From: Parapedobacter indicus
GTDB lineage: Bacteria > Bacteroidota > Bacteroidia > Sphingobacteriales > Sphingobacteriaceae
Direction: 5' to 3'
DNA length: 64,000 nucleotides
Assembly (NCBI RefSeq): GCF_900113765.1
Contig: NZ_FOQO01000007.1
Coordinates: 310,001 to 374,000 of the forward strand
Made by a program: the position numbers and the translations under genes. Of this stretch, positions 1 to 7,560 are shown in pieces. The notes beneath the pieces are model-generated. The model worked only from the letters and a program-made list of their open reading frames with translations, had not been told where the DNA came from and did not search any database. How positions within the stretch are numbered: the first letter of the stretch is position 1; each line of letters opens with the position of its first letter.

Positions 1-349
1 CCGCCCACTCGGTCCGGGCCTTCGGATTGTTGTGGTACTGCGCGGGTGCAAATCCGTCAAACAGCTGATCGTATGCCGGGTGTACGGCCACTAACTGCCC
101 TTGCAAGTGCGTAGATAGTTCGGTGATCTCCAGACCGATCTCATTTGCCAACCCTTTAATTTCATCCGCATACGTCTTACTCTCGGCAGCCTTTTGCAAA
201 TCGAAATACGAGGTTGCCCACGTCGGAATCTGAATACCCTTGAATCCCAAACCCTTTGCCCACCGGCAAATTGCCTCAAAAGAATCAAACGGAGGTTGAT
301 CGCCTAAAAATTGTGCCAGGAAGATCCCCGGTCCTTTTATTGTCCGCAT
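1..349 (-). CDS. sugar phosphate isomerase/epimerase (partial, C-terminus outside window)
   Basis: The reverse strand from the ATG at 349 reads MRTIKGPGIFLAQFLGDQ and continues open to the window edge (116 codons). The stretch KGLGFKGIQIPTW followed by ADEIKGLANEIGLEITELSTH is typical of the first beta-alpha units of AP-endonuclease-2/xylose-isomerase-like TIM barrels, which isomerise or epimerise sugars. It lies 37 bp downstream of the Gfo/Idh/MocA gene on the same strand. That pairing is common in inositol and keto-sugar catabolism, so the two are probably co-transcribed. The substrate cannot be told, and the metal ligands would lie beyond the edge. Confidence 0.8.
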   Translation of the reverse strand, partial: MRTIKGPGIFLAQFLGDQPPFDSFEAICRWAKGLGFKGIQIPTWATSYFDLQKAAESKTYADEIKGLANEIGLEITELSTHLQGQLVAVHPAYDQLFDGFAPAQYHNNPKARTEWA

Positions 350-386
350 CTTTGTCTATTAAAATAAAACCATCATTTTCTATTTA

Positions 387-1550
387 TCACACCGTAAAAG
401 GAGTCCACTTTTCATTGCTTTCGCTGCTGTTGACCACATTATCCAAAAATGCCATTCCGCGAACACCGTCGTCTACCGACGGAAAATCGTATCCTGTGTC
501 TTCTTCTCCTGAGAGTTTTGCCCGCAACGCATTTGCAAACAGTTTGTACAGGTTAGCAAAGGCTTCGAGATACCCCTCTGGATGCCCCGCGGGAGTACGG
601 CATAACGAGGCCGCTTCAGCCGACAGACCGGCTCCGTTTGCGCGGTAGATCTGCGTAGGTTTATCCAACCACCTTACCTGCAAGGTGTTGGGTTCTTGTT
701 GATGCCATTCCAACCCTCCATTTTCGCCATAGACGCGGATTTTCAACGCATTTTCTTCGCCTGCAGCTACTTGCGAAGCGATCAGCACCCCACTTGCACC
801 GTTATCAAACTGCAACAGCACATTGCCATCGTCGTCCAATTTCCTTCCTTCCACGTACGTATACAGCGAGGCACAGAGCTGCGTAGTCTGCAGTCCCGAG
901 ATAAACTCAGCCAGATGCAATGCATGCGTGCCAATGTCGCCCATGCAGCCGGCTTTGCCTGATTTGGAGGGATCTGTACGCCAGGAGGCCTGCTTGTTGC
1001 TATTGTCCTGTTCCCGGCTAAGCCAACCCTGCGGGTATTCCACATAAATTTTACGGATTTTGCCCAAGGCACCGTCGCGCACCAACTGTCTGGCCTGCCT
1101 GACCATCGGATATCCAACGTACGTGTGGGTCAGTAAAAACAGCAGTCCCGTCTCATCCACCTTCTGTTTAAGTTGTTTGGCTTCCGCCAAATCAAAGGTC
1201 ATCGGCTTGTCCAACACGACGTGAAATCCGCTTTCTAATGCGAGCATTGCCGGCCCGAAGTGGACGTGATTCGGCGTAACAATACTGACAAAATCCATGC
1301 GTTCGCCTTCCGGCAACTCACGCTCCCGTTCAATCATCTCCTGAAAACTCCCATACACCCGGTTTTCCGGAAGAAACAGTGAACGCCCACTTTCTTTAGA
1401 CTTCGCCGCATCCGAACTAAACGCACCACAAACCAGTTCAATCTGATTATCCAGTTGCGCGGCTATGCGATGTACTTCACCGATGAAAGCACCCTGTCCA
1501 CCGCCTACCATTCCCATTCTTAGTTTTCGATTGACCCTGTTATTGACCAT
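387..1550 (-). CDS. Gfo/Idh/MocA family NAD(P)-dependent oxidoreductase
   Basis: This 387-aa protein has an N-terminal Rossmann fold with the nucleotide loop GMVGGGQGAFIG (residues about 13-24). It has the family DKP motif in VVLDKPMTFDLAEAKQL, equivalent to the usual EKP, and a C-terminal alpha/beta substrate domain containing GDIGTHALHLAEFISGL with the conserved GxHxxD-like region. Members oxidise or reduce sugars and inositols with NAD(P). The ATG at 1550 was kept; an in-frame ATG 11 codons later, just before GMVGGG, is possible. The downstream sugar-phosphate isomerase on the same strand supports a carbohydrate pathway. No signal peptide is evident, so it is probably cytoplasmic. The substrate is unknown. 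Confidence 0.88.
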   Translation of the reverse strand: MVNNRVNRKLRMGMVGGGQGAFIGEVHRIAAQLDNQIELVCGAFSSDAAKSKESGRSLFLPENRVYGSFQEMIERERELPEGERMDFVSIVTPNHVHFGPAMLALESGFHVVLDKPMTFDLAEAKQLKQKVDETGLLFLLTHTYVGYPMVRQARQLVRDGALGKIRKIYVEYPQGWLSREQDNSNKQASWRTDPSKSGKAGCMGDIGTHALHLAEFISGLQTTQLCASLYTYVEGRKLDDDGNVLLQFDNGASGVLIASQVAAGEENALKIRVYGENGGLEWHQQEPNTLQVRWLDKPTQIYRANGAGLSAEAASLCRTPAGHPEGYLEAFANLYKLFANALRAKLSGEEDTGYDFPSVDDGVRGMAFLDNVVNSSESNEKWTPFTV

Positions 1551-1830
1551 ATTTTACTAATTTTAGTTAACTTTTCTGCTATCGTTGGCATTACCTTTGG
1601 TTACCGTATCCAAATTGCGTTGGAACGCCGGTACGCAAAAATAGCATTAATGCTCAAAAAACCACATGTTGCACGAAAGATTTTACGATCATCGCCGTAC
1701 GTTAATCGAATCCATCGCCTTTTATGAATAAATTGTGTTAAAATTGGTTAAAATCCCATCCCATTGACCACAAATATGTACATTAGCCTCTTGAATTATG
1801 TAAAATGATGCCGTGTTGCTTGGAAACTAG

Positions 1831-2673
1831 ATGGTTAGGGTGTTTATATCAATCGCTGTCCTTTTTGCATCGTTGCTGATGGCATGCCACCGTGAAAAGC
1901 CAAAACCATTGGCACGGTCGTTTGACCGGTTTCTCTACCCCGAAGATTTGCAAGGGGTCGTTCCTGCAGGTATTACGGGTAACGACAGCATTCAGTTGGT
2001 GAAAGCGTACGTAGAGCAGTGGCTGCGCCAACAGGCATTATTATATTATGCCCAACGCAACATCTCGATCAATACAAAGCGCCTGGAAGCTCAGGTGGAG
2101 GAATATAAAAACGGGTTGATCGTGTATGAATATGAACAGGCACTGGTGAGTCAGAAGCTTGATACGGTGGTTACGGAAACGGAAGTTCGTAACTATTATG
2201 CGACCCGTGGGGAGCTATTCATGCTGAAACAGCCCATATTGAAAGTTTCTTACATTCGGTTGCATACCGATGCACCTGAATTGGACCGGGTAAAGCGTTT
2301 GTTTTTATCGACGAATTTCGAAGAACAGGATTTGCTGGAAAAATATTGTGCCCGGTATGCAACGGAATACAGCCTACGCGATACAACCTGGCGGTATGCA
2401 CATGATTTAGTAAAAAAATTGCCCCTTTCGCGTATTGGCGAAGAGAACTATAGCCGTACCGGGCGAATTTTTGAAATAATTGAAAATAATGAATTATATC
2501 TGATAATTTTGCACGATTCGAAATTCAGGGACACGCGCTCGCCGTTGTCATTGGTCTATGACAACATCCGCAACCTGATTTTGAACAAACGTAAAATAGA
2601 TTTGGTTGACCAAATGCAAAAGAGCATCGTAGCAGATGCCCGTAAGAAAAACAACATTGAAATATATAACTAA
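1831..2673 (+). CDS. lipoprotein related to SurA/peptidyl-prolyl isomerase N-domains
   Basis: A 280-aa protein with a lipoprotein signal peptide: hydrophobic segment, then the lipobox LLMAC at residues about 15-19. The rest is helical, with AYVEQWLRQQALLYYAQRN followed by a long charged helix. This resembles the chaperone N-domain of SurA/PpiD-type folding factors, but I see no clear parvulin catalytic domain. Its TAA stop abuts the ATG of the SurA-like gene (stop 2671-2673, start 2674), so the two are certainly co-transcribed. It probably acts in the periplasm, lipid-anchored, in outer-membrane protein folding. The chaperone role is inferred from context and helix pattern, not from a diagnostic motif. 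Confidence 0.75.
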   Translation: MVRVFISIAVLFASLLMACHREKPKPLARSFDRFLYPEDLQGVVPAGITGNDSIQLVKAYVEQWLRQQALLYYAQRNISINTKRLEAQVEEYKNGLIVYEYEQALVSQKLDTVVTETEVRNYYATRGELFMLKQPILKVSYIRLHTDAPELDRVKRLFLSTNFEEQDLLEKYCARYATEYSLRDTTWRYAHDLVKKLPLSRIGEENYSRTGRIFEIIENNELYLIILHDSKFRDTRSPLSLVYDNIRNLILNKRKIDLVDQMQKSIVADARKKNNIEIYN

Positions 2674-4059
2674 ATGAGTAGAAATCGCTGCATTTTTCTG
2701 TTTTTGACGCTAGTAACATTTTCCTATCAGGCATGGGCCCAAGAAGCCAAAGTAATTGACAAAGTAGCAGCCGTAGTGGGTTCCAACATCATCCTGCAGT
2801 CGGAAATCGAGATGCAATATGCTCAATATCTTGCCCAAGGCAATAAAGCCAACGAAGATTTCAAATGTTACATCCTGCAACAGCAACTCACCCAGAAATT
2901 ATTGGCTCAGCAAGCCGCTATTGACTCGATCGACGTGAGTGAGGGTGAGGTGGATGACAACATCAATTCCCGCTTGCGTTACATGTCCAACCAAGCGGGC
3001 GGACAGGAACGGCTCGAACAGTTTCTTAACCGTTCGTTGCTCCAATATAAGGAAGAAATGCGCCCGAGCGTATATGAGCAACTGAAAGCCAATAAAATGC
3101 AGCAGGATATCGTATCGGGTATCGACGTGACTCCCCTTGAAGTAAAACGTTATTTTGAGTCGTTAGACACAGACAGCCTGCCTTATTTCAATACCGAAGT
3201 AGAAGTAGGCGAGTTGGTTATCTTTCCGCAGCTTACCCGTGAGGAGAAGCAGCAGTTCCGCGACCGTGCCGAAGATTTGCGGCGCCAAGTGGCGGAAGGA
3301 GCTGATTTTGCGACGATAGCCCGTTTATATTCACAAGATCCTGGATCAGCTCCGTACGGTGGCGACTTGGGCTTCAATACCCGTGATGGCTTTGTTAAAG
3401 AGTTCTCGGCTGTTGCCTTCCGGCTCAAGCCTGGCGAGCTTTCTCCGGTATTCGAATCCGAATATGGTTTCCACTTTTTGGAAGTATTGGAGCGCCGTGG
3501 CGAAGAAGTCCGCACAAGGCATGTTCTGATACAAATCAAGCCCACGGCCGCCAGTTTAGCGCGTGCCAAAACACACATCGACAGCATCTATGAGCACGTG
3601 GTTGACAATAAACTTGATTTTTATACCGCAGCTACGCTCTACTCGGACAATAAGGAAACGAAATATAACGGAGGTATGCTGCTCAACATGGAAAACCAGC
3701 AGAGCCGCACTACCATGATACCGGCAGATAAACTCGATGCTTCGGTTTTTACGGCAATTGACACGCTGCAACCCGGACAATATTCCCGGCCTGCGGAATT
3801 TACTGACCGGACCGGGAAAACGGGATACCGCTTTACTTATCTCAAATCACGGACCCCACCCCACCAGGCCAATCTCGAACAGGACTTCGCCAAAATCAAA
3901 GAAGCCGCCCTACAGGACAAGATCAATCGCAAATTAAGTGAGTGGTTCGAAGGCCGACGCAAAGTGACCTTCATCAACATCAATGAGGAATATCATGACT
4001 GCGATGATCTGAAGATTTGGTTGAAAGAACAGGGGGATACGACCGTCGCGAAGCTTTGA
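2674..4059 (+). CDS. surA: SurA-like periplasmic peptidyl-prolyl cis-trans isomerase
   Basis: A 461-aa protein with a Sec signal peptide (residues 1-22, ending AWA-Q). The SurA N-domain follows, with VIDKVAAVVGSNIILQSEIE at about residues 27-46. Two parvulin (rotamase) domains come next. The first, about residues 172-280, has FATIARLYSQDPGSAPYGGD and ends YGFHFLEVLERR. The second, about 282-395, begins RTRHVLIQIKP. SurA assists folding of outer-membrane barrel proteins in the periplasm. Two parvulin domains and this length are normal for the family. It is directly fused in operon to the preceding lipoprotein gene. The symbol is by family resemblance; paralogues are common in Bacteroidota. Confidence 0.88.
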   Translation: MSRNRCIFLFLTLVTFSYQAWAQEAKVIDKVAAVVGSNIILQSEIEMQYAQYLAQGNKANEDFKCYILQQQLTQKLLAQQAAIDSIDVSEGEVDDNINSRLRYMSNQAGGQERLEQFLNRSLLQYKEEMRPSVYEQLKANKMQQDIVSGIDVTPLEVKRYFESLDTDSLPYFNTEVEVGELVIFPQLTREEKQQFRDRAEDLRRQVAEGADFATIARLYSQDPGSAPYGGDLGFNTRDGFVKEFSAVAFRLKPGELSPVFESEYGFHFLEVLERRGEEVRTRHVLIQIKPTAASLARAKTHIDSIYEHVVDNKLDFYTAATLYSDNKETKYNGGMLLNMENQQSRTTMIPADKLDASVFTAIDTLQPGQYSRPAEFTDRTGKTGYRFTYLKSRTPPHQANLEQDFAKIKEAALQDKINRKLSEWFEGRRKVTFININEEYHDCDDLKIWLKEQGDTTVAKL

Positions 4060-4061
4060 TG

Positions 4062-4140
4062 GTGCGAAGTTGCAGAGAGGCGAAACTGCGAAGTTGCAAA
4101 GCTAGCTGCGAATCAGCAACTTTGCAAATCAGGACTCCGC
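4062..4140. repeat. degenerate short repeat (GCGAAGTTGC / CAACTTTGCAAA words) with inverted repeat
   Basis: The spacer between the convergent surA and NTF2-like genes is built from repeats of a short word: gcgaagttgc, gcgaaactgc, gcgaagttgc, gcaactttgc. AAGTTGC at 4091-4097 pairs with GCAACTT at 4116-4122, giving a possible hairpin with an 18-nt loop that could end transcription from either side. No T-run follows. Similar words recur upstream of parC (about 39499-39560). Confidence 0.5.
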
Positions 4141-4146
4141 AACTAA

Positions 4147-5010
4147 TCACGCTTCAAAGAGCATTTCGATAATTACCCGCCATTGAAAATCGGGTTGCAA
4201 TTGCCAAATCCGGACGTAATTGCATTTCAATTGTTCGGTTTTCATTGCTACGGTGGCAGTTCCGTAAGAATAGGCGAGTTCCCCACTGTAAGACCGGTTT
4301 GCAACCAATGATTCGGCTTGAATGGCCATATCCTGCTTTTTCACAAACGACAAGATATTTTCTTTCCCCACAATCGGCGTATTCCACGGAAAATAAAAGC
4401 GGGCGTCGTCTGCCAGAAATTCACCGTAAGCAATGGATGCGTCCGATTTCAATACAGCAGAAAGTAATTGGTCGTTGCTAAGTACAATTTCCTTGCGTTG
4501 TTGAATCCGTTCTTTGGTTCTAAACCTGGTATAATCCGCATCGTCGGGCTCGATGTAACTGAGTTCAGCTTCTTCTTTGCCTCCTTTGTGTTCGATCTGC
4601 GCGCGCAGGTTGATCTTCCAGTTGCCTTTGCGGTCGCGATGCCACACGGTGAGATATTCTCCATATCGTTTTATCGCCCCAACACGTTGAAAAGAGAATG
4701 GTCCTGCGGTTACTCCCCACTCCATACTTTTAGCTACCGCAGCGAAGGCGGGCTTCCATGTCATCACGTCGGGGATGTTAGGCCGATTGTCCAGGTATTC
4801 CAACGCTCCTACGGGCGAAGGGGTAAAAAACAATGAATTATCATCAACGATTGATCGTAATGCCGTATAGGGCCCCTTAGCTGCCGAAAGCCGGGCAGCC
4901 GTCCGATCTGCAGCCAGCAAACTGCCTACCTTTCCGAGTACCTGTGCAGCAACGGGGGTCGCCAAAAAAAGAAAATAGATGGATACACAAATCCGGGTAA
5001 TATCTTTCAT
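4147..5010 (-). CDS. secreted protein with two NTF2-like (SnoaL/DUF4440-type) halves
   Basis: This 287-aa protein has an N-terminal signal peptide ending around VAAQ (residues 1-22). The first half contains LLAADRTAARLSAAKGPYTAL and later LTVWHRDRKGNWKINL. The second half repeats the plan: SDASIAYGEFLADDARFYFP ... SYGTATV ... FQWRVIIEML. A helix followed by a cone-like sheet ending in W-[KR]-[IV] is characteristic of NTF2-like/DUF4440 folds. No catalytic residues can be assigned, so function is unknown; a small-molecule binding or enzymatic role in the periplasm is plausible. It starts 6 bp after the cysS stop on the same strand, so it is probably expressed as the tail of the cysS transcript. 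Confidence 0.78.
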   Translation of the reverse strand: MKDITRICVSIYFLFLATPVAAQVLGKVGSLLAADRTAARLSAAKGPYTALRSIVDDNSLFFTPSPVGALEYLDNRPNIPDVMTWKPAFAAVAKSMEWGVTAGPFSFQRVGAIKRYGEYLTVWHRDRKGNWKINLRAQIEHKGGKEEAELSYIEPDDADYTRFRTKERIQQRKEIVLSNDQLLSAVLKSDASIAYGEFLADDARFYFPWNTPIVGKENILSFVKKQDMAIQAESLVANRSYSGELAYSYGTATVAMKTEQLKCNYVRIWQLQPDFQWRVIIEMLFEA

Positions 5011-5016
5011 AACCTA

Positions 5017-6480
5017 TCAAATCTTATTCCAAAGCGTCCCCTCTTTGCTGTCCTTGAGTTGGATACCCATCGCATTCAGTCCTTCCCGTATGCGGTCGGA
5101 CATCGTATAGTCTTTATTTTGTTTGGCTTCATTACGAAGCCCGATGATGACTTCCAGTAATTTTTCAAAATCATCGGATCCGGTGTTGTCATCCAAGAGA
5201 CCCAGCACATCGTGCACAAAATGCTGCATCAGGGTGTTTAAATTTTCCAATGAGGACGGATCAATCGTTAGTTTACCGTCATATACACTGTTGACAATGC
5301 GGACGGCCTCAAACAATTCTGCGATTAAGACAGGGCTATTGAAATCGTCGTTCATCGCGGCATAGCACCGCTGTTTCAGCGCATCTACATCGCTATTCCC
5401 TTTCTTACCCGTCGCCTTAAGCTTAGGCAGTAACGCCATCGCATTCATCAGCCGTTTGTATCCTTTGTCCGCCGCATCCAACGCGTCATTCGAGAAATCG
5501 AGTGTACTCCGGTAGTGCGCCTGCAACATAAAAAAGCGCACGGCCATGGGCGAGTACCCCCGTTTCAGCAACGGATGAGAACCACTGAAAAGTTCGTGGG
5601 GCAGAAAACCATTGCCTGCAGATTTGGACATGCGCGTGCCGTTTACCGTCAGCATGTTGGTATGCATCCAATATTTGGCAGGCTGGGTGTGGTTGCAAGC
5701 CTGAGATTGCGCAATTTCATTGGTATGGTGTGTTGCAGCAAGATCCATTCCGCCCCCATGGATATCAAACTGATCGCCCAAATACTTTCGGCTCATTGCC
5801 GAACACTCGATGTGCCATCCCGGGAAACCTATTCCCCACGGCGACGGCCAACGCATGATATGTTGCGGTTTAGCTTTGATCCACAAGGCAAAATCGAGCC
5901 GACCCCGTTTTTCGTCCTGCCCGTTCAATTCACGCGTATTATTCAGCAAATCATCCAATTTCCGGTTAGTAAGAACGGTGTAATCGTATTCCTTCACGTA
6001 CTTTTCTACATCGAAATATACCGTTCCATTTACCTCGTAGGCATAGCCCTGTTCCAGGATATGTTGGACCATGGTAATCTGTTCGGAAATATGGCCGGTA
6101 GCGGTCGGCTCAATGCTGGGCGGTAACGTATTGAACAGCCGTAGTACCTCGTGGAATCCCAGCGTATACTTTTGGACAATCTCCATGGGTTCCAGTTGCT
6201 CCAACTTAGCCTTTTTGGCAAACTTGTCATCTCCCTCGTCGTTATCGCCTTCCAGGTGTCCAGCGTCCGTAATATTACGCACGTAACGAACTTTGTAGCC
6301 CAGATGAGTAAGATAACGGAATATAAGATCGAAAGATACAAACGTGCGGCAATTCCCCAGATGCACGTCGCTGTATACGGTGGGGCCACAGACATACATC
6401 CCCACAAAGGGCGGATTCAGTGGCTCGAACTTCTCTTTTTTTCTTGTTAACGTATTGTAAAGAACCAAACGGTTATCCAT
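5017..6480 (-). CDS. cysS: cysteine--tRNA ligase
   Basis: A 487-aa class I aminoacyl-tRNA synthetase that charges tRNA-Cys in the cytoplasm. The zinc ligand and HIGH region are intact: VCGPTVYSDVHLGN at residues 30-43, with C31 and the H-L-G-N signature. The second zinc segment is GWHIECSAMS, the histidine segment is ATHHTNEIAQS, and the KMSKS loop reads RMSKSAGN at about residue 281. Length and domain order are normal. The ATG at 6480 leaves 27 bp to the upstream LuxR-type gene, and the NTF2-like gene follows 6 bp downstream. Confidence 0.97.
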   Translation of the reverse strand: MDNRLVLYNTLTRKKEKFEPLNPPFVGMYVCGPTVYSDVHLGNCRTFVSFDLIFRYLTHLGYKVRYVRNITDAGHLEGDNDEGDDKFAKKAKLEQLEPMEIVQKYTLGFHEVLRLFNTLPPSIEPTATGHISEQITMVQHILEQGYAYEVNGTVYFDVEKYVKEYDYTVLTNRKLDDLLNNTRELNGQDEKRGRLDFALWIKAKPQHIMRWPSPWGIGFPGWHIECSAMSRKYLGDQFDIHGGGMDLAATHHTNEIAQSQACNHTQPAKYWMHTNMLTVNGTRMSKSAGNGFLPHELFSGSHPLLKRGYSPMAVRFFMLQAHYRSTLDFSNDALDAADKGYKRLMNAMALLPKLKATGKKGNSDVDALKQRCYAAMNDDFNSPVLIAELFEAVRIVNSVYDGKLTIDPSSLENLNTLMQHFVHDVLGLLDDNTGSDDFEKLLEVIIGLRNEAKQNKDYTMSDRIREGLNAMGIQLKDSKEGTLWNKI

Positions 6481-6507
6481 GGGCGCGAAAATACGAAATA
6501 AATACGA

Positions 6508-7149
6508 TTACGATTCATGCCTCTGACCGATCAGTTTACTTAAATGTGAAATCTGTTTTACATTTGCCTTTTTCAAGATCCTGTCCCGATAGGTTGCAAC
6601 AGTCGTATAACTAAGATTCAATTTGTCACCAACATCCTGAAGGGGAATATCTTTCAAAAGATACTCCGCTATTTCTTGTTCTCGGCCGGAAAATAGGTCG
6701 AAGATATTCAATTCACCTTTATGAACTATTTGCTGCATGACCGGATGCCTAGCGAGCAGACGATTTACAAACATTCCACCTAATAAAATTGCCTTTATTG
6801 CAGCGAGCACCACCTCTACAGACTCGTGCGGGGATATAAATCCTTTTGCTCCCGCGGAAATACATAGCGGGGCATATACAGATTCACACATTTCCGATAT
6901 GACCAAAACACGTATATCATTACGCTGTACCTGTGGCTTGGCTGTCACCAATAACCTTTTTATATCTGCCACTTCATCCGTATGCATTCCAAACACCAGC
7001 AAATCAATTTGTTGCCTTGATTCGCTAATAGCTTCGATTGTTTGGGAAACATCAGCACAGCTGATAATCTCACAAGGGCAATAATCTTTTAGTAAATGTA
7101 TTAACCCTATTCTCATCACAGAATAAGACTCTTTAATAATCACCCTCAT
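6508..7149 (-). CDS. LuxR/NarL-type transcription regulator with degenerate receiver domain
   Basis: A 213-aa protein with an N-terminal receiver-like fold and a C-terminal LuxR (GerE) helix-turn-helix: FSGREQEIAEYLLKDIPLQD then KLNLSYTTVATYRDRILKK. The receiver has lost its chemistry. The acidic pair is reduced to a single E7, the phospho-acceptor position in DLLVFGM is Gly54 instead of Asp, and the switch lysine in GAKGFISP is Pro. It therefore cannot be phosphorylated in the usual way and probably acts constitutively or through a ligand or partner. It sits at the downstream end of the surface-protein cassette, 105 bp after the 75-aa gene and 27 bp before cysS. Its targets are unknown. Confidence 0.88.
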   Translation of the reverse strand: MRVIIKESYSVMRIGLIHLLKDYCPCEIISCADVSQTIEAISESRQQIDLLVFGMHTDEVADIKRLLVTAKPQVQRNDIRVLVISEMCESVYAPLCISAGAKGFISPHESVEVVLAAIKAILLGGMFVNRLLARHPVMQQIVHKGELNIFDLFSGREQEIAEYLLKDIPLQDVGDKLNLSYTTVATYRDRILKKANVKQISHLSKLIGQRHES

Positions 7150-7254
7150 ATCAACATCTAATCAACAACTTTCTTACCTGTCTGCCTCCATATAGAGCCT
7201 ACGATACAAATACTGTTACCTTACCCCTTCGGTTGACTTTGCATGAATCTATCC

Positions 7255-7482
7255 TTATCCCACCTTTAATCTTACTACAGGCTTTGGCAGCGTTTCCGCC
7301 CCAAACACAGCGGCGTCTTCCTGATTATTTATCAAGTAGCTCTTTATCACAGAATCTTCGATATGATCCAATAATTCGGCAACGCCAAAATAATCAATCG
7401 CAATCTTGATATCAATTTGACGAAGGATTTCATAACATTCATCTTCAGATAGACGCGTCATAGTGTACTTCATTACTTTCAT
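7255..7482 (-). CDS. small hypothetical protein (75 aa)
   Basis: Not recognised. The 75-aa product begins MKVMKYTMTRLSEDECYEIL and is rich in acidic and hydrophobic residues (IDIKIAIDYFGVAELLDHIE), predicting two amphipathic helices. It has no signal peptide, membrane segment or cysteine pair. The start could also be Met4 or Met8. It lies on the same strand between the OmpA-family gene and the LuxR-type gene, with 78 and 105 bp spacers. Helix-friendly composition and the absence of a competing gene make it more likely real than not. It could be a small cytosolic partner of the adjacent regulator, but this is only a guess. Confidence 0.5.
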   Translation of the reverse strand: MKVMKYTMTRLSEDECYEILRQIDIKIAIDYFGVAELLDHIEDSVIKSYLINNQEDAAVFGAETLPKPVVRLKVG

Positions 7483-7560
7483 TTATCGTTAAAGGAGATG
7501 TGGTAGCATCCTGATTCTTCATTGTGCCATATCTAGCCGTGATTAGTTAACAGCACATTC

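Noticed and set aside
43..349. Alternative frames at the left edge (minus strand from 288; plus strand 256-648)
   Set aside because: They overlap the well-supported sugar-phosphate isomerase and oxidoreductase frames and encode arginine/serine-rich shadow peptides.
1551..1830. Promoter-like TACATTAG near 1779 and TACATATTTG on the opposite strand
   Set aside because: Each misses the TAnnTTTG consensus and has no well-spaced TTTG; not strong enough to annotate although promoters must lie in this spacer.
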